In this document: positions 11,363 through 24,665 of the stretch, piece after piece | How the letters are laid out: each line of letters begins with the position of its first letter | Numbering within the stretch: position 1 is the stretch's first letter | DNA from: Colletes latitarsis | Lineage: Eukaryota > Arthropoda > Insecta > Hymenoptera > Colletidae | Assembly (NCBI RefSeq): GCF_051014445.1 | Contig: NC_135143.1 | Span: forward strand, 7,068,001-7,132,000 | Direction of reading: 5' to 3' | Length of the DNA stretch: 64,000 nucleotides | Made by a program: the position numbers and the translations under genes | The notes under the pieces: generated by a model | The model's input: the letters and a program-made list of their open reading frames with translations, nothing else | The model's database searches: none | What the model was told of the DNA's origin: nothing

Positions 11363-12941
11363 CTCTAGAGCCTCAGAAAAATGGGCCGAAAAAATACATT
11401 GGATGTAAGGTCTACTCGTATACTTCTATAATGAGCAGAGAATTTAATGAAATACTGGTAGTAATTTGTGAAATATCGAAGTATCTATAAAATTATCTAA
11501 TTTGTAATACAGCAAATAATAGAAAATAATTACCTGTCGTAATACCATTTGTGGAAGAACCGTAATTAAAAAATTCCCGCCATAATTCGCAAGGTAGAAA
11601 AGTTGTAAACATTCCTCAATAATTATCTCGTCCAATTTTGAAACTTAAAAATAAATCGTTCAATCCATTCATCTACATGTTAATTCTATACGCTCACCAC
11701 CAAATGCGACATTGTCCGGTAACGAACGTGTTAATTATCGGGCGATTACAGTGCAATTAGAGTACGATTACATGTGTGATCGTATCTTAGCGAATGTAAT
11801 CAAACGACTTGCCTAACTCCTGATTACTATCCATTCCGATGTTGTTCGCGTAAGCAGGTGCAATAATTCCAGAGTTTAATAACGATTTCATTGAAAGGGG
11901 AACATGACCGATCGTCGCGAAGACGCGCGAAAGGAATAAAGGGTGTGATCAAGCTTGCGGAATTATATCAACGCTTTCAAGATCCAGAAGCCGGCCTCTC
12001 TTCTCGCCTTATCGATAATGCGTTTCTGGAAACAGCTCGGTCTTTGTAATAAATCGAGCTCGGAGATGCAGTTAAAGGGGATCAAACTGACGTATCCGGA
12101 ATACTAACTGGCTCTCTCTCTGCCGTGCTTGATATCGTTCGCATAAATCGATATAAATTTTCCCGGATTGTGACCGGCCGATTCGAGAGATATACAGACT
12201 CGTTTCTCAGAGTTCTCTGCATCTCGCTGAGATTGCGCTTGCGTATACGGCGGCAACGCATTTGCGCGCAACGAACGCGGCATATGCGTTTTACGGCGGT
12301 TTATAGGGACGGTCAATCTTACAAAGTGAATATTTTGTCGAATTCGAGACGTTTCCAGCGGCGATCGTAAGAACGAAGTTGTTTGGAACGACTTTAAAAC
12401 GTACGGCAATTCGTTTCGCGCGATCGTTCGTACGGGGAACCCCATCGATTCCATCTTCTTTCGTTTCGCCGTTTGACAGGTTAATCGCTGGGGTTGAAAA
12501 CGTTTCGAAAATGTTTCAAACTGTTATACGAGCAGGTTATTATGAAAGTGGTCCAAATCATGAGAATACAAACATTGAGTGTTTCATTATTTTGTATTAT
12601 TTTGTATCAACTGAATTTCAAGAATATTTGTCAAGTTGCCTTGCTACATTAAATCGATTTTATTCATTTCATTTTATTTATAGTTATTTTACATTTATTT
12701 TATTTACATTTAAATGGATCAAATAATCCAATAGGCATAGATAGTAATAAGCAATAATATGAAGTTGCCATTTTCATTTTTATTTGCTGCATTTTTATGT
12801 TTACTTCGATAGTGGTGCAAGTCATTTTTTCCCTAATTCGTACGTAGTAAATTACGAAATAAATAAAAATTGTATCAAGTTTTATTCGATGCAACATTAT
12901 AATATTGTTTAAACTGACAGTGTAATAGAAAATTAGTATCT
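11363..12941. other. Unassigned; GC-rich patch at about 11900-12480
   Basis: 11363-11890 is AT-rich. 11900-12480 is richer in GC and CpG, with overlapping opposed frames (12104-12454 minus, 12125-12370 and 12379-12726 plus) that look like mutual shadows with no domain. Possible conserved non-coding island; 12500-12941 is AT-rich. Confidence 0.35.
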
Positions 12942-12983
12942 GTTTTTATTTATTTACTTATTTATTTATTTATTTATTTATTA
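12942..12983 (+). repeat. (TTTA)n microsatellite
   Basis: About ten units of TTTA with one TTAC interruption at 12955-12958. Confidence 0.9.
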
Positions 12984-13498
12984 TGCGAGTAAAAACCTAT
13001 TAGTGTACAAGAGAAAATATAATATTTGTACAGTTGAGGTAGAGAACAGTACTCATAGATAAAGAATATAATATAGAAATACGCATAGAACAATTGATAT
13101 TGAGATTTATAATTTAACCTGATTTTTGAATGGCGATATTTTAATGGCAAAAAATTCAAGCTTTGTTATATATATTCACTAGCTAGCGTCCAATGAACTT
13201 TAAGGGATGGTTTTACCCCTAAATATAAAGGTCAAAATAAAAAAGTACGTAATATAAACGTACGTAAGTAATATTCTTTCTAAAAATACCTTGTTGGAAT
13301 ATTGCAATATTAAAGTATGCGTTCGTCCAATAAATAAATATTAAAGTATGCGTCCGTGTCATTTTTGTGTTATAAATAATTGAAGCCAAAGTAAATTGAA
13401 CATTTGCTCCGAACTCGTAACGTTTAGAATCTCTGTGAGTTTCTTTACTTTATTACGTTTAAATTTCCTTTATTTTTTTGTTTTATATTAAAAACGAT
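12984..13498. other. AT-rich stretch upstream of mariner relic
   Basis: No gene seen. A short direct repeat containing AATATTAAAGTATGCG occurs near 13307 and again near 13338. The mariner 5' terminal repeat should lie in this interval but was not recognised. Confidence 0.4.
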
Positions 13499-13690
13499 AT
13501 GGAGTGTCAAGTTGATAGACACGAACATTTCCAATACCTTCTGCTACACGAATTTAATGGAGATTGTACCACCGTCCGATGCTGCTCGAAACGCGTGTGC
13601 CGTTTATAGAGAATATTCCATTGCAAAGAGAATAGCTCAAAAATGGTTTGCACATTTTCAGAATGACAATTTTGATGTCTCTCGATGAGT
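13499..13690 (+). pseudogene. Mariner transposase N-terminal relic
   Basis: From ATG at 13499 one frame reads MECQVDRHEHFQYLLLHEFN, the opening of mariner transposases. After a frameshift near 13575-13590 another frame continues DAARNACAVYREYSIAKRI, AQKWFAHFQNDNFDVS and a stop at about 13687. This matches the paired helix-turn-helix DNA-binding domain of the family, in which WF.RF and FDV are typical. The linker, the catalytic DDD domain and the C-terminus are absent. A mariner protein is about 340-350 residues, so roughly the first 60 survive. Inactive. Confidence 0.8.
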
Positions 13691-15087
13691 TACTATTTCG
13701 GATAGTGAATAGTTTTATCTTGCATTCTACGTGTAAATATGAAAATAAAATATTTATTTCTGGCAATAGATTTTTATAATAGTACTTAAACATAGTATTT
13801 TATTTGAAACATACTGAAAATAGTGGGGTTTCGTTTAGTAATGCGCTGTTTATTTTTATTTATTTCCCAACATGGAAATTACGATGGTTCCCTAAAAATT
13901 ATTTCAAATATTATTTTACATTAATTGTACAGCATCTGTTGCTTTAAATAAAATTTAAAAAAACTTTTCTTTTTTACCAAACTTTGACTACATTGAAAAT
14001 CTTAATTTTGGAGAATACTAGATCCAACAACCTACAAATTAATGAATAGTAATTCATTACCTTGTATTTAGGTACTCTGAAAAAAGTACACAGTTTTCTA
14101 AAAATAAGAAAAGGTTCGAATTTGTTGAACAATATAATCAAACTTAATCCATAGCAAGATGCATCGATTTTCCGATTATTTCTTACAATATTTGTGGACA
14201 CAGAAACTCTCGAGATCTCAGTATTGTACAACTGTACAATGAACTAGTAATTTGAAGTTTGGGAAACTCAATATCTTAAGAACGATTAGTTTGCGAATCT
14301 AAGTTCACTGAGACTATTTGTTTCCTTTCACGAATTCTGCTAACCAGTTCAGTAAGTAACTATAGTACTAGTAACTATACCTTCTACACAATGTATTCAA
14401 TTTAAGTATGCAACACAATTGTCTTTCTAACTATTTAAAATGCAGAAAAGTTATTTCTTACAAGAATGTGGTTGGATTTTTAGTAAATTTATTACTTGCC
14501 AAAATTTACAAAAATAATACTAAATAATTATTTCATTCACATTAACTACGCCATTCTATAGAGAATTAAAAACAATTTTTACATTAATATTTGTCAGAAC
14601 AAGGCAGTACCCAAGAGTCTGTTATAAAACAGTATAAAAATAATAAAATTAATCAGCAGAGTCATTAGAAAAACTCATATCAAACTACAAAAAATCCACC
14701 TCCAAAATCCTTCTTCAAGTCGAGTAGTTTTTATACAGGTAATTCTTTCTGTATTTTTCATTGTTTGAGAAATAATTTTGCACAAACTTTTAAGTTTGCT
14801 GTACCATATATTTTTTATTTAAACAACACTAACAAAAAGTTATTTTTTTATCCTGAATTCCTCGAGCGTCAACGCTTCATTAATCCATATATGGGTGACA
14901 TGACTTAGCTCATTAAGGAGCTAAAAAAATTAATTTTCAATTAAATTTTAACGGGGCTATAAAAACAAGATCAATGATAAGTTCAATAAGTTTCCAATTG
15001 TCTAAAAACAAAGATTCGTTTTCGTGGACAATTTGAGGGGTTTGGTGTAACAATCAGCGTGTTACAATAACACACAACTACAATTAT
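13691..15087. other. AT-rich spacer, nothing identified
   Basis: Only short frames (for example 13974-14231 minus, 85 codons, lysine- and phenylalanine-rich) without recognisable content. Confidence 0.45.
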
Positions 15088-15410
15088 CTAATGTTGTAGA
15101 CAGTATTGTTTCGCTTTCCGACGCTTTAGTGTTTCGAGGCTCGATCGGCCTATACCACCATGATCCGAAGGTCACAAGCATTAGTCTACCTCCTGGTCGC
15201 TCTACGCCAGAGGTAATGACCCACAATTATCAGCCCTCTCAACGTTCTCCGTATCACCGAGGAAGGGTACTCGAACGACCCAATCTTGACTCCGAGTACT
15301 ATTGCAAGTAAGGACGTTTTCTCTTGGGTCTCTTCTATCAGGTTGAGTCTATAATTTATCATCAACTCAGCCAGGCACAAGACCTAATCTTCTACTAATA
15401 TTGTAGACAG
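15088..15410. repeat. ~307-bp segment bounded by a 16-bp near-identical direct repeat
   Basis: CTAATGTTGTAGACAG at 15088-15103 and CTAATATTGTAGACAG at 15395-15410 differ at one base. The DNA between them is GC-richer than the flanks and carries a 60-codon plus frame (15129-15311) and a 64-codon minus frame (15186-15380) with no known domain. It could be an insertion with target duplication or part of a solo LTR; neither is shown. Confidence 0.35.
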
Positions 15411-15940
15411 AATATCTGGCTAATTTCGTTTCACATTTAATCGGTGTCCTCCGGAACACTAGCGTTCCACGAAGTTATGAAAACGACTTTCCAGCTAGAA
15501 AATTCCACGTGAACGAATTTCAACGCAACTGTGCAATTTATAACGCACATGTGACTCGCATTCTCAAACAAATTCTCTAAAATTTAGCTCTCGCGATTCT
15601 GTAAATATTTTTTTATAATCAAAAGTCTTCCATGATATTGAAAAGGTGAAGGAAATTCTCATTTCATTATATTCAAATGTACAAATTCATTACTATTTTT
15701 TATTTACATATTAGAATGTTAATATTAATTTACAGATCGAGTCTTTTATAAATTTCCAGGTTTCAAGTTTTAAAAGAATGTACAACGTGGAAAACTAACT
15801 TTTAAATATCTAAATATACCTGCCTTGTGTTTACGTTAGAGCGGTTACGAAACGAACAGGGCTCAGAGTACGCGTTTCTGGATAGTATTCTGTGAGACTT
15901 TCAACAGTCAAGTCGTATCCTGGGCCCTGTTTGAATTTAG
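15411..15940. other. Spacer before candidate terminal exon
   Basis: AT-rich, with no gene seen. It ends in CTGTTTGAATTTAG, an acceptable 3' splice-site context at 15927-15940. Confidence 0.3.
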
Positions 15941-16151
15941 ATTATCGTTAATTGAACGTGTTATAACGTTTTACAATTATTCCATAACATTACGGTGTCT
16001 AAGACGAAAGAACAATCGTCAGAATAGTGACGGTAATAGTGACAGTGAAATTTCATCTGATGGAAAATGTTCATCACATAGTAATGCTAACCCAGAACCA
16101 GAAGATTATCAAAGTGACGAATATCATATTGAAGAACCCGACAAAAAATAA
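15941..16151 (+). CDS. Candidate 3'-terminal exon or retrocopy end, acidic Ser/Asp/Asn-rich tail
   Basis: The frame ending in TAA at 16149-16151 is open back to a TAG at 15837. From the possible acceptor AG at 15939-15940 it reads LSLIERVITFYNYS, then LRCLRRKNNRQNSDG, then an acidic, serine-rich tail (NSDSEISSDGK, NPEPEDYQSDEYHIEEPDKK). The basic patch followed by an acidic low-complexity tail looks like a real protein C-terminus. AATAAA at 16235-16240 and an A8 run at 16245-16252 follow. There is no ATG, so it must be spliced from upstream or be a truncated retrocopy. Family unknown. Part of the tail is a short nucleotide repeat (AATAGTGACGGT, AATAGTGACAGT), which could also produce an open frame by chance. 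Confidence 0.33.
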
Positions 16152-16234
16152 TCCGAGTGTTAAAAGATGTTCTTCGAGTACTAAGAATTAATAAAATAAC
16201 TAATTTTTGTAAAATCAGAACAGAAAAATTATCG

Positions 16235-16252
16235 AATAAAGTTTAAAAAAAA
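16235..16252 (+). terminator. Poly(A) signal and A-rich tract after candidate exon
   Basis: AATAAA at 16235-16240 is followed after four bases by eight A. It fits a cleavage/polyadenylation signal or the fossil poly(A) end of a retrocopy. Confidence 0.35.
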
Positions 16253-16454
16253 TAAGCTGTACTACAACACATTTTTGTGCTACAAGCCTCAAAATTTGTG
16301 AAGTGATAACCATGATCTGTGAAGTAATTGTATTTTTAAAAATACGAAGTCAATAAAGCACATGTAATCGAATATACTTGAATTAATACATGTGAATTTA
16401 AATATGTAAAATACACATGATCTTTAGTTAGTAACCACTGATCTATCGCGTATA

Positions 16455-17093
16455 CAGGGTGTCCCAGCATCGGTGGTACAAGCGGAAAGAGGGTGATTCT
16501 AGATGAAAAAACAAATCGAAAATAAAGAATAAAATTTGTTGATGTACTGTGTTACCTCTGTTGATGGATTTAAAGTAGATTTGAATGAAAATGAGGCATG
16601 TAATTTACTTATTAAACTAACTTAATTCATACAAAAATAGTTAAAAATTGCCCTTTGTGCTACATATACAACTCTCTAAATTAGATTCGTATGAACTAAT
16701 GGATTCTAATGTATTCTGTATCTTCAATTCTTCTTATACTCGTTTGTTTTAACATGATCCCATAGATACAAATCAAGGAGTGTTAAATATGGGGACCATG
16801 ATTAGTCAAAATTGGAGATAATAACAGACTAAGACAACAAATAAAATTATAATACGTACTCAGGAAATCATGTCAACATGAGTGTACAAAAGTACAAAAA
16901 ACATAATAAAAGCCTGTATCGAAATCTATTTATCTGAGTCATAGTTAAATGCGCGCATGCTCGGTGAATATACACAGTTGATTTTCTGGACAACGAAACC
17001 TCAAATGAAATAATTTTATTCTTTATTTTCAATTTGTTTTTTCATGTAGGATCACCTCCTCTCCGGTTGTACCATCGATGCTGAGACACCTTG
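16455..17093. mobile_element. CAGGGTG-ended TIR element of a second family (~640 bp)
   Basis: The left end CAGGGTGTCCCAGCATCGG and the reverse complement of the right end CAAGGTGTCTCAGCATCGA continue to match for about 90 bp (GGTGATTCTAGATGAAAAAA versus GGTGATCCTACATGAAAAAA). TATA lies on both sides, so a TA or TATA target duplication is possible. The interior is AT-rich with no open frame. Non-autonomous. Its ends start like family E, but the rest of the TIR is different. Confidence 0.8.
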
Positions 17094-17097
17094 TATA

Positions 17098-18950
17098 TGT
17101 CAGTATATCCAATTAGGTTGAAACGACGCGAAAATAGAGCGATAGCGAATACGAAACGTTAGTTGACAATCGCGCGATACGCGGCGGTGTATTAAGAATG
17201 GCTCCAAAAACGACGATATAATTACACGGGGCCGCGCTCGAGCCATGATTTAAGGCGACGTAATGTATAATTCCTAGCTCAACGGCAGCGGGCCAGGCCG
17301 TCTCATGGTAGCACTATGCCGTTAGTGTAAAGTGTAGGTACTTTCGCTAAAGTACCACGCCTATAAAATGAAATTAAACTTCTCGCAAATTTATCGACTA
17401 CCGCGGCTGTTATAGATCTCTCCTTCCTACTTCTGTGGCTGCTTTATACGATTAACTCTTTCTAAAATCATCGTTGTTTCGTTAACCAACCAACCTTTCT
17501 CTACTTCGTATTCATCATACTTTTGTCGAGTTTTAAACAAAGAAAAATGACCAAAGTCGAACCCCCAATTAATTTCTCTCGCATAACTTTCTTAACGTCA
17601 AAATTAAAATTAATTTTTCGGTGGCAAACGATTCTAGAATCCAAAAAATTCTCATTCTTGTCTATTCAATAATTTTAACGAAAGAGTTTTTACCTTTAAA
17701 ATCGTTCAAAACGTCCAAAACGTTGGGGATCCCCCATATTCGTAATCTTGTGCCATTTCTTCTATTTCTTTAAACAAATTGCGAAAGAAACGCATTGTTT
17801 GGAATTTAAAGGAATGCAACGCGGATATTAAACCGGAAACTGAGTTTCAGAAATGTAATTATGAAAAGATCCGACGCTGGAATGCATGTATACAGCCTAG
17901 AGGGATCTACTTTAAAGACGATGGGCTTGTATCCGTTTAATTTTCAAAATAAAAGTTTCTAGTGAATTATTGCCGCGAAGTATTTTTAAATTGCCTGCCA
18001 ATCATTTTACGATAGATCTGTTGATATTTCTAAAAACCGTTATTCGTAATTTAAAGAGGAAAATTGTAGTAAATACTCAATAAATTTAACGAAGGAAAAT
18101 AGAACAACAAACATGGCGGACGAACTCTGTCACGTGCTTCCTTCTTTGTTCTACGCATGCGCTACAAAATTACAATTGAAAATGTACAATTCTGAAAGCT
18201 TTCTCGTTAATTCGTTTCAATTCAAACATTTTAATGTGTTCTGCAATACTTTCTACATTTAAGAGTAAGACAAAAATTAATTTCAAACGCCTAGAAGATA
18301 TTTTGTGTTCTAATCTTGCAACGCCACTTAATCACTCGCCATTTTATACATATCAGTCTTCACAAATAATTTTGGTACATCCTGTACGTAAGAATTACGG
18401 TAGTGAGGTCGTTGCAAAGAGTGCTTGTTTTACATAGAAAAGAGTCGACTGGAATTTAGGTGGGCGCTGAAAAGTACGGCTCGTTAAAGTTAAAAGACTT
18501 TAAGACGAGTGTGAAAGAAGTAATAGGCTTCTGGGACCGCGTGAACGTAGTCGAAGGTTAATGCAGAATTGTTAATAGTGCATTAAGAAGCGCGAGACGA
18601 ACGTGGAGCGAGTTCGACGACGCCAGATTTCCAACGAACGAAGACAATGAATACAAGGAAAAGCGGGCGCTGATCAAACACTTGATTAAAGAAACTTTCC
18701 GATAGCTACTTCGCACGAAAACCGACATCGGCCGTGGTGATTGGATAAGCCAAGGTACCAGAATTTTCATCGTCCCCCCTACTTCGCAACCGCCTCTCGT
18801 TTTTCCCCTCATCCGGTACTTGAAAGTTTTTCGACCGCGCCAGGAGACTACTCGGCTGTTTTCCCTTCTTGCCAATCCTTTGTTACTCCGCTGGAAATTC
18901 GTAGTTTCGACGGCGCTTTAATTAAATTAATCTTCGACGCCAATAATTCC
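17098..18950. other. Unassigned; small GC patches at 17100-17330 and 18430-18890
   Basis: The 67-codon plus frame at 18234-18437 and the 105-codon minus frame at 18558-18875 have no domain. No repeat partners were noticed. Confidence 0.35.
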
Positions 18951-18976
18951 TTTTTTTATATATATATATATATTTC
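18951..18976 (+). repeat. (TA)n microsatellite
   Basis: A T run followed by about nine TA units. Confidence 0.9.
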
Positions 18977-21900
18977 GCTCCTTGCACTTTTCACCTGAGC
19001 CGCGGAACAGTCTAGGTAAAACAAGCTCTGTAATGAAAAACCAATAGTACGAAACCGAACTTCGCTCATTTCGTGTAATTACTCTGGAATTAATATTACT
19101 CTGATTGGTTTTTCATATTTCTTCTTGCGGCTGCATATCGCGATTCGTTGCAATTTTCCGCTCTGGTAAACATCGAATGATTTACAACGATAATAATCAC
19201 ACGTAACAAGTCGCATTACCTGCCCATCACGAGTAACTCGAGAAGTATACGTTCAACCAGAGGGTGTTTAATAACATTTTTATGTTCAAAACTGATGGGC
19301 ATGGATGAGTAATTATTCGGAAATATATTCATATACACGTGATTAGAAAAAAGAAATATAACGCACAATTTATTTTAAGTGTCTTTTTCTATGAATGATG
19401 GGGAATGACTTTGAATATAAATTAACGTAACCTATTACTAGAGAATTTTCAGTGGCTGTTTCTGGTACTAACCGAATACGCGCCAAATATAAATAGCGCG
19501 TAAACAACAATATCAAATAGTGAAGTTTTTGGCTTCAACATATGTTACTTTGTCGTGGTACAAAATACAAAAGTGATAGTGCGCACAACTTACTTTCAAT
19601 TTATAATATCACAATTTTCAAACTTAATTCTGAATTTACTTACACAAAAACGTTGTAGATTGCAGAATTGTAATAACTTGTACATTTCAGATTCTTAAAC
19701 AGTATATAGGAATTATTTACTACACTAAATAGTACTGAATGGTTGTGTTGAATGTATCTGTACAATCGCTAGTAATATTTGGACGAAACGCGAAGAGAAT
19801 ATTTCAGCGAAGAAAGTATTTTTAAATCGTGGGCGTTTATCGCGGCAATTTCGTAAAAATGTAGACGTCTCTTGACTTAACTCCCAACCATAAGCGCCAC
19901 CCTCGTTTGTAACGGCACACTCTACTTTGTACGATGGCTTATGGGATTTCGCAGCTCTCGCGAATCTTATTAATTTTCCATTCAATTATCGTTTAAAGAG
20001 CCAGCGGAATTGCGTTAACGCAACGTCCTCCGCGATTTCATCGTTCGTTGAATGTAATGGAACGGCGAACCGTTTTTACGTTGAGACATTAAATTAATAA
20101 CATTATGTATATGCGTGACAGCTAAATATTTTGATTAACAAAGGTGTTCAGGTTCTGCATTTTCTACAATCAGATTGGATTTCTTATTAGGAAAGTGATT
20201 ATTCAATTATTGAAACTTTTATTTCAATAAACAGTATGAGAAATTCAAATGTAAAGTATCATAGTTATATTTATTGACTTTTATATGTACTTTTAAAATT
20301 TTTTTAACACGTTGTAATAACTATTTTAGGCGTTTCATGATGTAGCAGAGTAATTGAGTAAAGTTGATCTTACTTTTCTACCGATTTAATGAGATATTTT
20401 AACAAATTTTAAATAGCAAAGTAGAAATCATATTGCTCGAATGATTAAATGTAGCGAATGTGTTCAAAAAGAAATTGATGCCTTCGAAATCGTAATTTCT
20501 TGGAAAATAATTCAGCTCATTTTCAAAATTCGAAGAATACTGTTGAAAATTCAGTTTGCATATTTTGTCAAATGAAATTTCAGATATCGTGCATACCAGA
20601 TGAAAAGATCAGGTTAATTTTACGAATTTAAACAAATCCTGTTGCAGATACGTTTTCAAAGACATATTTAAGAAAATGGAAAAAGAAAAATCGATATTTT
20701 TCAAACTTTTAAAATACCTCTATAATTCTAATCTTATAAAAATGTAATTTTGAATCACAAATAAAGTTCGAGCGATTTTTTACATATTTTATAACTTAAT
20801 AATACATGAAATTAAACTTGTCTCGTCCCAAAACGATTAAAGCTAAAATTTGGAGAACATAACATCGGTAATTTTTCACATTTTAACACGAAACTCGCAG
20901 GATATATTTTCAAGGATACGTGCAGAAAATCGAATAGAAAGAATTTTATTTTTTAAACGTTCCTAATGTTTGTTTAAACGGCACCCTTGTAGCTGGGAAC
21001 TCCCTAGCCATTTTCCAATTTCGCAAAAAGTGTCGTTCTTGCAAAGAAGCGCATTAAAAGGTATGAAAACTTGAAACTTTTGTGATACGACGTCGAAGTT
21101 CCTATACTATATTTATTAAAAAGTCCTATAAAAGATGCAGGAATATCTGAAGTCGGGTCTCATACACGGTTACAGGATGTCGATGTTAAATATACCAAAG
21201 TTTCTTCAAACCATAGATAAAGTTTGCGGCTCTGCAAACGGCGGGACCAATATCGTAATTGATTTCGGAACTGTTGGCACAGAGGACCTCAACTTAATAT
21301 AGGTACGTATGCATTTGAAGATAGTAGTTCTTAACTTAATATTATTAGGTTTGCTTCCGAATACACACATAACGACATCAACGTCTACCGACAGAAAATG
21401 GAAATGCTCCTCTGTCAGTTTCGGTTACTGCATTAGAAAATTGAATTCTGTCGCGCGGTAGCGATTCGATGCACGGCTGTATCAAACGAATAAAAATAAG
21501 AAGAAAAGGATCCATTTCGTAGCACGCATTATACCGAGTGGCTCGTTATAAACGAGCACGTCAAATGTTTTTATTTCAAAACATTGCGCGAATAATATTC
21601 AAAGAACCGTCTAATCTCGTTTCTACGAATAATTTTCTCGGTGCCATTTCGGTGCCAACGAATTCACGCGAATTTTGTTAACCATATCTCTAAGTCGTGC
21701 GTTGTCACGGTTGTATGGGCTGTTTTCAACATATCGGGGGCGCACCATTTTCGGTGCATCGTTAATCAAATTTCAAGACACCGATAACTGAATTTCGATA
21801 TAGCAATAATGCAATTTCAAGCCCCGGCAATCGAATTTCAAGGAACGGACCGTGAAAAGGTTAACGATATGCAGATGCGAAAGGCCGCAGTTTTTAAATG

Positions 21901-22847
21901 ACCCTCTAAAAAAGAAAAAAAAAAAGAAAATGGAAAAGAGAATGAACTCTAGCCGTCGGCGTTGGTGGGGCAAGCGAGAGAGAGAGGGGGTAGGGGAGCG
22001 AGACAATTCCGAACGAATGAAATGTAAATCGGGAAATAAAGGTAACGTTGCGGAAAATTAAATACCATTTGAATAACGCAAATGGTAATAGAATTATCGA
22101 GCTGATCGATTAAAGCAATAATACTGTCTGTCTTTTCGCCCGTACTATCCATTCTATTCGCTCCCATTTTTTTCTTTCACGGATCTGTCCACTGCCATCT
22201 CATCGGTAATTCTTCTTTTCGCCTTCCCCCTTCCATGGTTGAACCTCCTTCTAACGAAACAAAATGTCTTCGATATTCCTTTCGATTCGGTACCTCTAAG
22301 GAGATATTCTCATCCGAGGAGTAAAAGTGCCGATATTTCACGTAATTTTCTTCAAATTTAATCTTTGAAAACGTTAAGAGATTCGTATTGTCTTAACATG
22401 TTGGTATGGTCGACATCTTTTCAAATTATAACAAGTATAATAATATTATTCAACATTCTAATGTCATTGATATTATTCAAACATTTACAAGCTTTAAGAA
22501 AGCGTTAAAATAAGAAACTATACAAATTTTTAATTAATTATGAAATAACAGTAATCGTTTGTTATTCTTTTTGTTCCAAGAAAACGGTTACTGTTGTGAT
22601 TTTCATAATTGCCGTAGGAAGTGTACTTCGTTTGATGAAGATGGCGTACGCAGGTGCATTAGCGAGTTGAACGCTTCGTTAAATTAGGTTAGATCGAAGA
22701 ATTTTGCAAATATCTCGGAAACTAAAGCCGAACGGAGATTATATATATAAGATAAAATTGTTTAGAACATCGAGTTCTATAACATACTTGAAAATAATCG
22801 AAATCGATGAGATGTCCCCTATTCCGAATAATGACCTCGTGTTCTTT
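18977..22847. other. Long AT-rich stretch without recognisable gene
   Basis: Scattered short frames only. Composition is more mixed at 21420-22300, with an A/G-rich run at 21900-22020 that produces lysine/arginine-rich frames of no significance. No transposon ends were recognised. Confidence 0.4.
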
Positions 22848-23218
22848 CATTTGTTAAATTTAGATATTAATCGTTGAAACCATGTAACAGTGTTCTGCAA
22901 TGACTGTCAGTCGTTGGTATGTTAATTATAATAATTTATTTAATATGTAGTAATGGAGAAGGCGTATTGAGCCGGACGCTCTAAATACAATAATTACACC
23001 GTGGAGACAAACGTTTCGGCACTCAATGGTTCAATCATTTGTTAAATTTAGATATTAATCGTTGAAACCATGTAACAGTGTTCTGCAATAACTTTCAGTC
23101 GTTGGTATGTTAATTATAATAGTTTATTTAATATGTAGTAATGGAGAAGGTGCATTGAGCCGGACGCTCTAAATACAATAATTACACGGTGGAGACAAAC
23201 GTCTCGGCACTCAATGGA
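22848..23218 (+). repeat. Tandem duplication, two units of ~188 bp
   Basis: CATTTGTTAAATTTAG begins at 22848 and again at 23036. The following sequence, including GAAACCATGTAACAGTGTTC, GAGCCGGACGCTC and CGGCACTCAATGG, is repeated with only a few substitutions, so the event is fairly recent. Confidence 0.9.
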
Positions 23219-23924
23219 AGGTAACTCGGCTAGGCATCGTGAATCTTCGCTATCGCAACGAAGAATGAGGAAACCCTCTACCCTCAGCTTTCCTTAACGA
23301 ATGCCACGCAGGTACGATTGTTTAACGCAGCGAGCGTGAGGAGTGAAGCTTTTAGTCAAGACGAATGAGACGACTAGCTCAGTCTCGGCACCAACAGCAG
23401 GAAATTGCGTTTCATTGTAGCGAGCCGGTGTTTGCTTCCAAACTACGATGCCTACAGCCACGACTCCGTTCTATCGTTCTCCTCTAGTCTCTGCTCCTCT
23501 TCCATCCCCCTTGCTCCCCTTCGTCCTTTGCGTCGCGGCTGCTTGGAATAAGATACGAATGACAATTACACCCAGTATATACCAGCCCTCCTACGCCCGG
23601 GGAGCCTCGTTTGCAAGACCTTAAAATTCTCAGGTTGCGCTGCAGAAAACTCATTTCCATTGTTTCCACGGGCTCTCTTTTCTCCTCGAATTTGTCTCGG
23701 AGGATGTAAACAAATCGATGCGCGACCATTTACATCGGAACATTCGACATTAGTGCGCTCTTCCTCGTTGCGTACTGCATCTCCTCCACCAGACGACCGA
23801 GTGCGTTTCGGCCCTACTATTCCGCTCCAGCCAATTGTTTTCTTTTCTCATTTATTACCAATTATTTCTTTTCTATTTATTATCAATTAAATATTACGAA
23901 TAAACGGTACGTGAACAACAGAAG
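23219..23924. other. GC-rich island, unassigned
   Basis: GC-rich with opposed frames of 76-81 codons and no domain. It separates two tandem arrays. Confidence 0.35.
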
Positions 23925-24665
23925 AACCTCCAACTGTTTGGCTCTGATTTGATCGATCTTTTTCAAGCTGATAACAAACAGGTTTCTCGTGATATGAGTA
24001 AAATATTGGCCGTAGATACTCGATAGTTTTAATGATATAAACAATTAAAATTATGGACTTCAGTGAAAACCTTGTTTGATAACATCGGAAGGGCAGAGGT
24101 TGATTAAAAACAAAACTTTTAGAACTGTATATTAATTCTAAATGAACACATACTCAATGCTTGTAATCCAACAAAAAAAAGACCTCCAACTATTTGATTT
24201 CAATTTGATCAAGCTTTTGCAAGTTGATAACAAACAGGTTCCTCATGATATGAGTAAAATATTGCCTGTAGATAGTTGATAGTTCTAAAGATATAAACAA
24301 TTAAAATTACGAATTTCAATGGAGGCCATGTTTGATAACACCAGAAGGGCAGGGGATTGATGTAAAACTTGTAGCACTGTATATTAATTCTAAATGGAAA
24401 ACACATACTCAATGTTTGCAATCTTACAAGATAGGGACCTCAAACTATATGACTCCAATTAGATCGGGCTGTTACCAGCTGATAACTTACAGATTTTCTA
24501 CAATAAGTATAAAACGTTGACCGTAGATACTCGATGGTTTTAAAGATATAAGCAATTAAAATTACGAATTTCAATGGAAGCCATGTTTGGTAACACCAAA
24601 AGACCAGGGGATTGATGTAAAACTTGTAGCACTGTACATTAATTCTGAATCAAGAATCCATACTG
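23925..24665 (+). repeat. Tandem array, three units of ~255 bp
   Basis: Units start at about 23925, 24181 and 24436 with (A/G)ACCTC. Each contains GATATAAACAATTAAAATTA or close variants, a (CC/GCC)ATGTTTG(A/G)TAACA block and TGTA(T/C)ATTAATTCT. Units 2 and 3 share more with each other in the right half. The periods of 256 and 255 bp and the frequent stops argue against coding. Confidence 0.9.
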
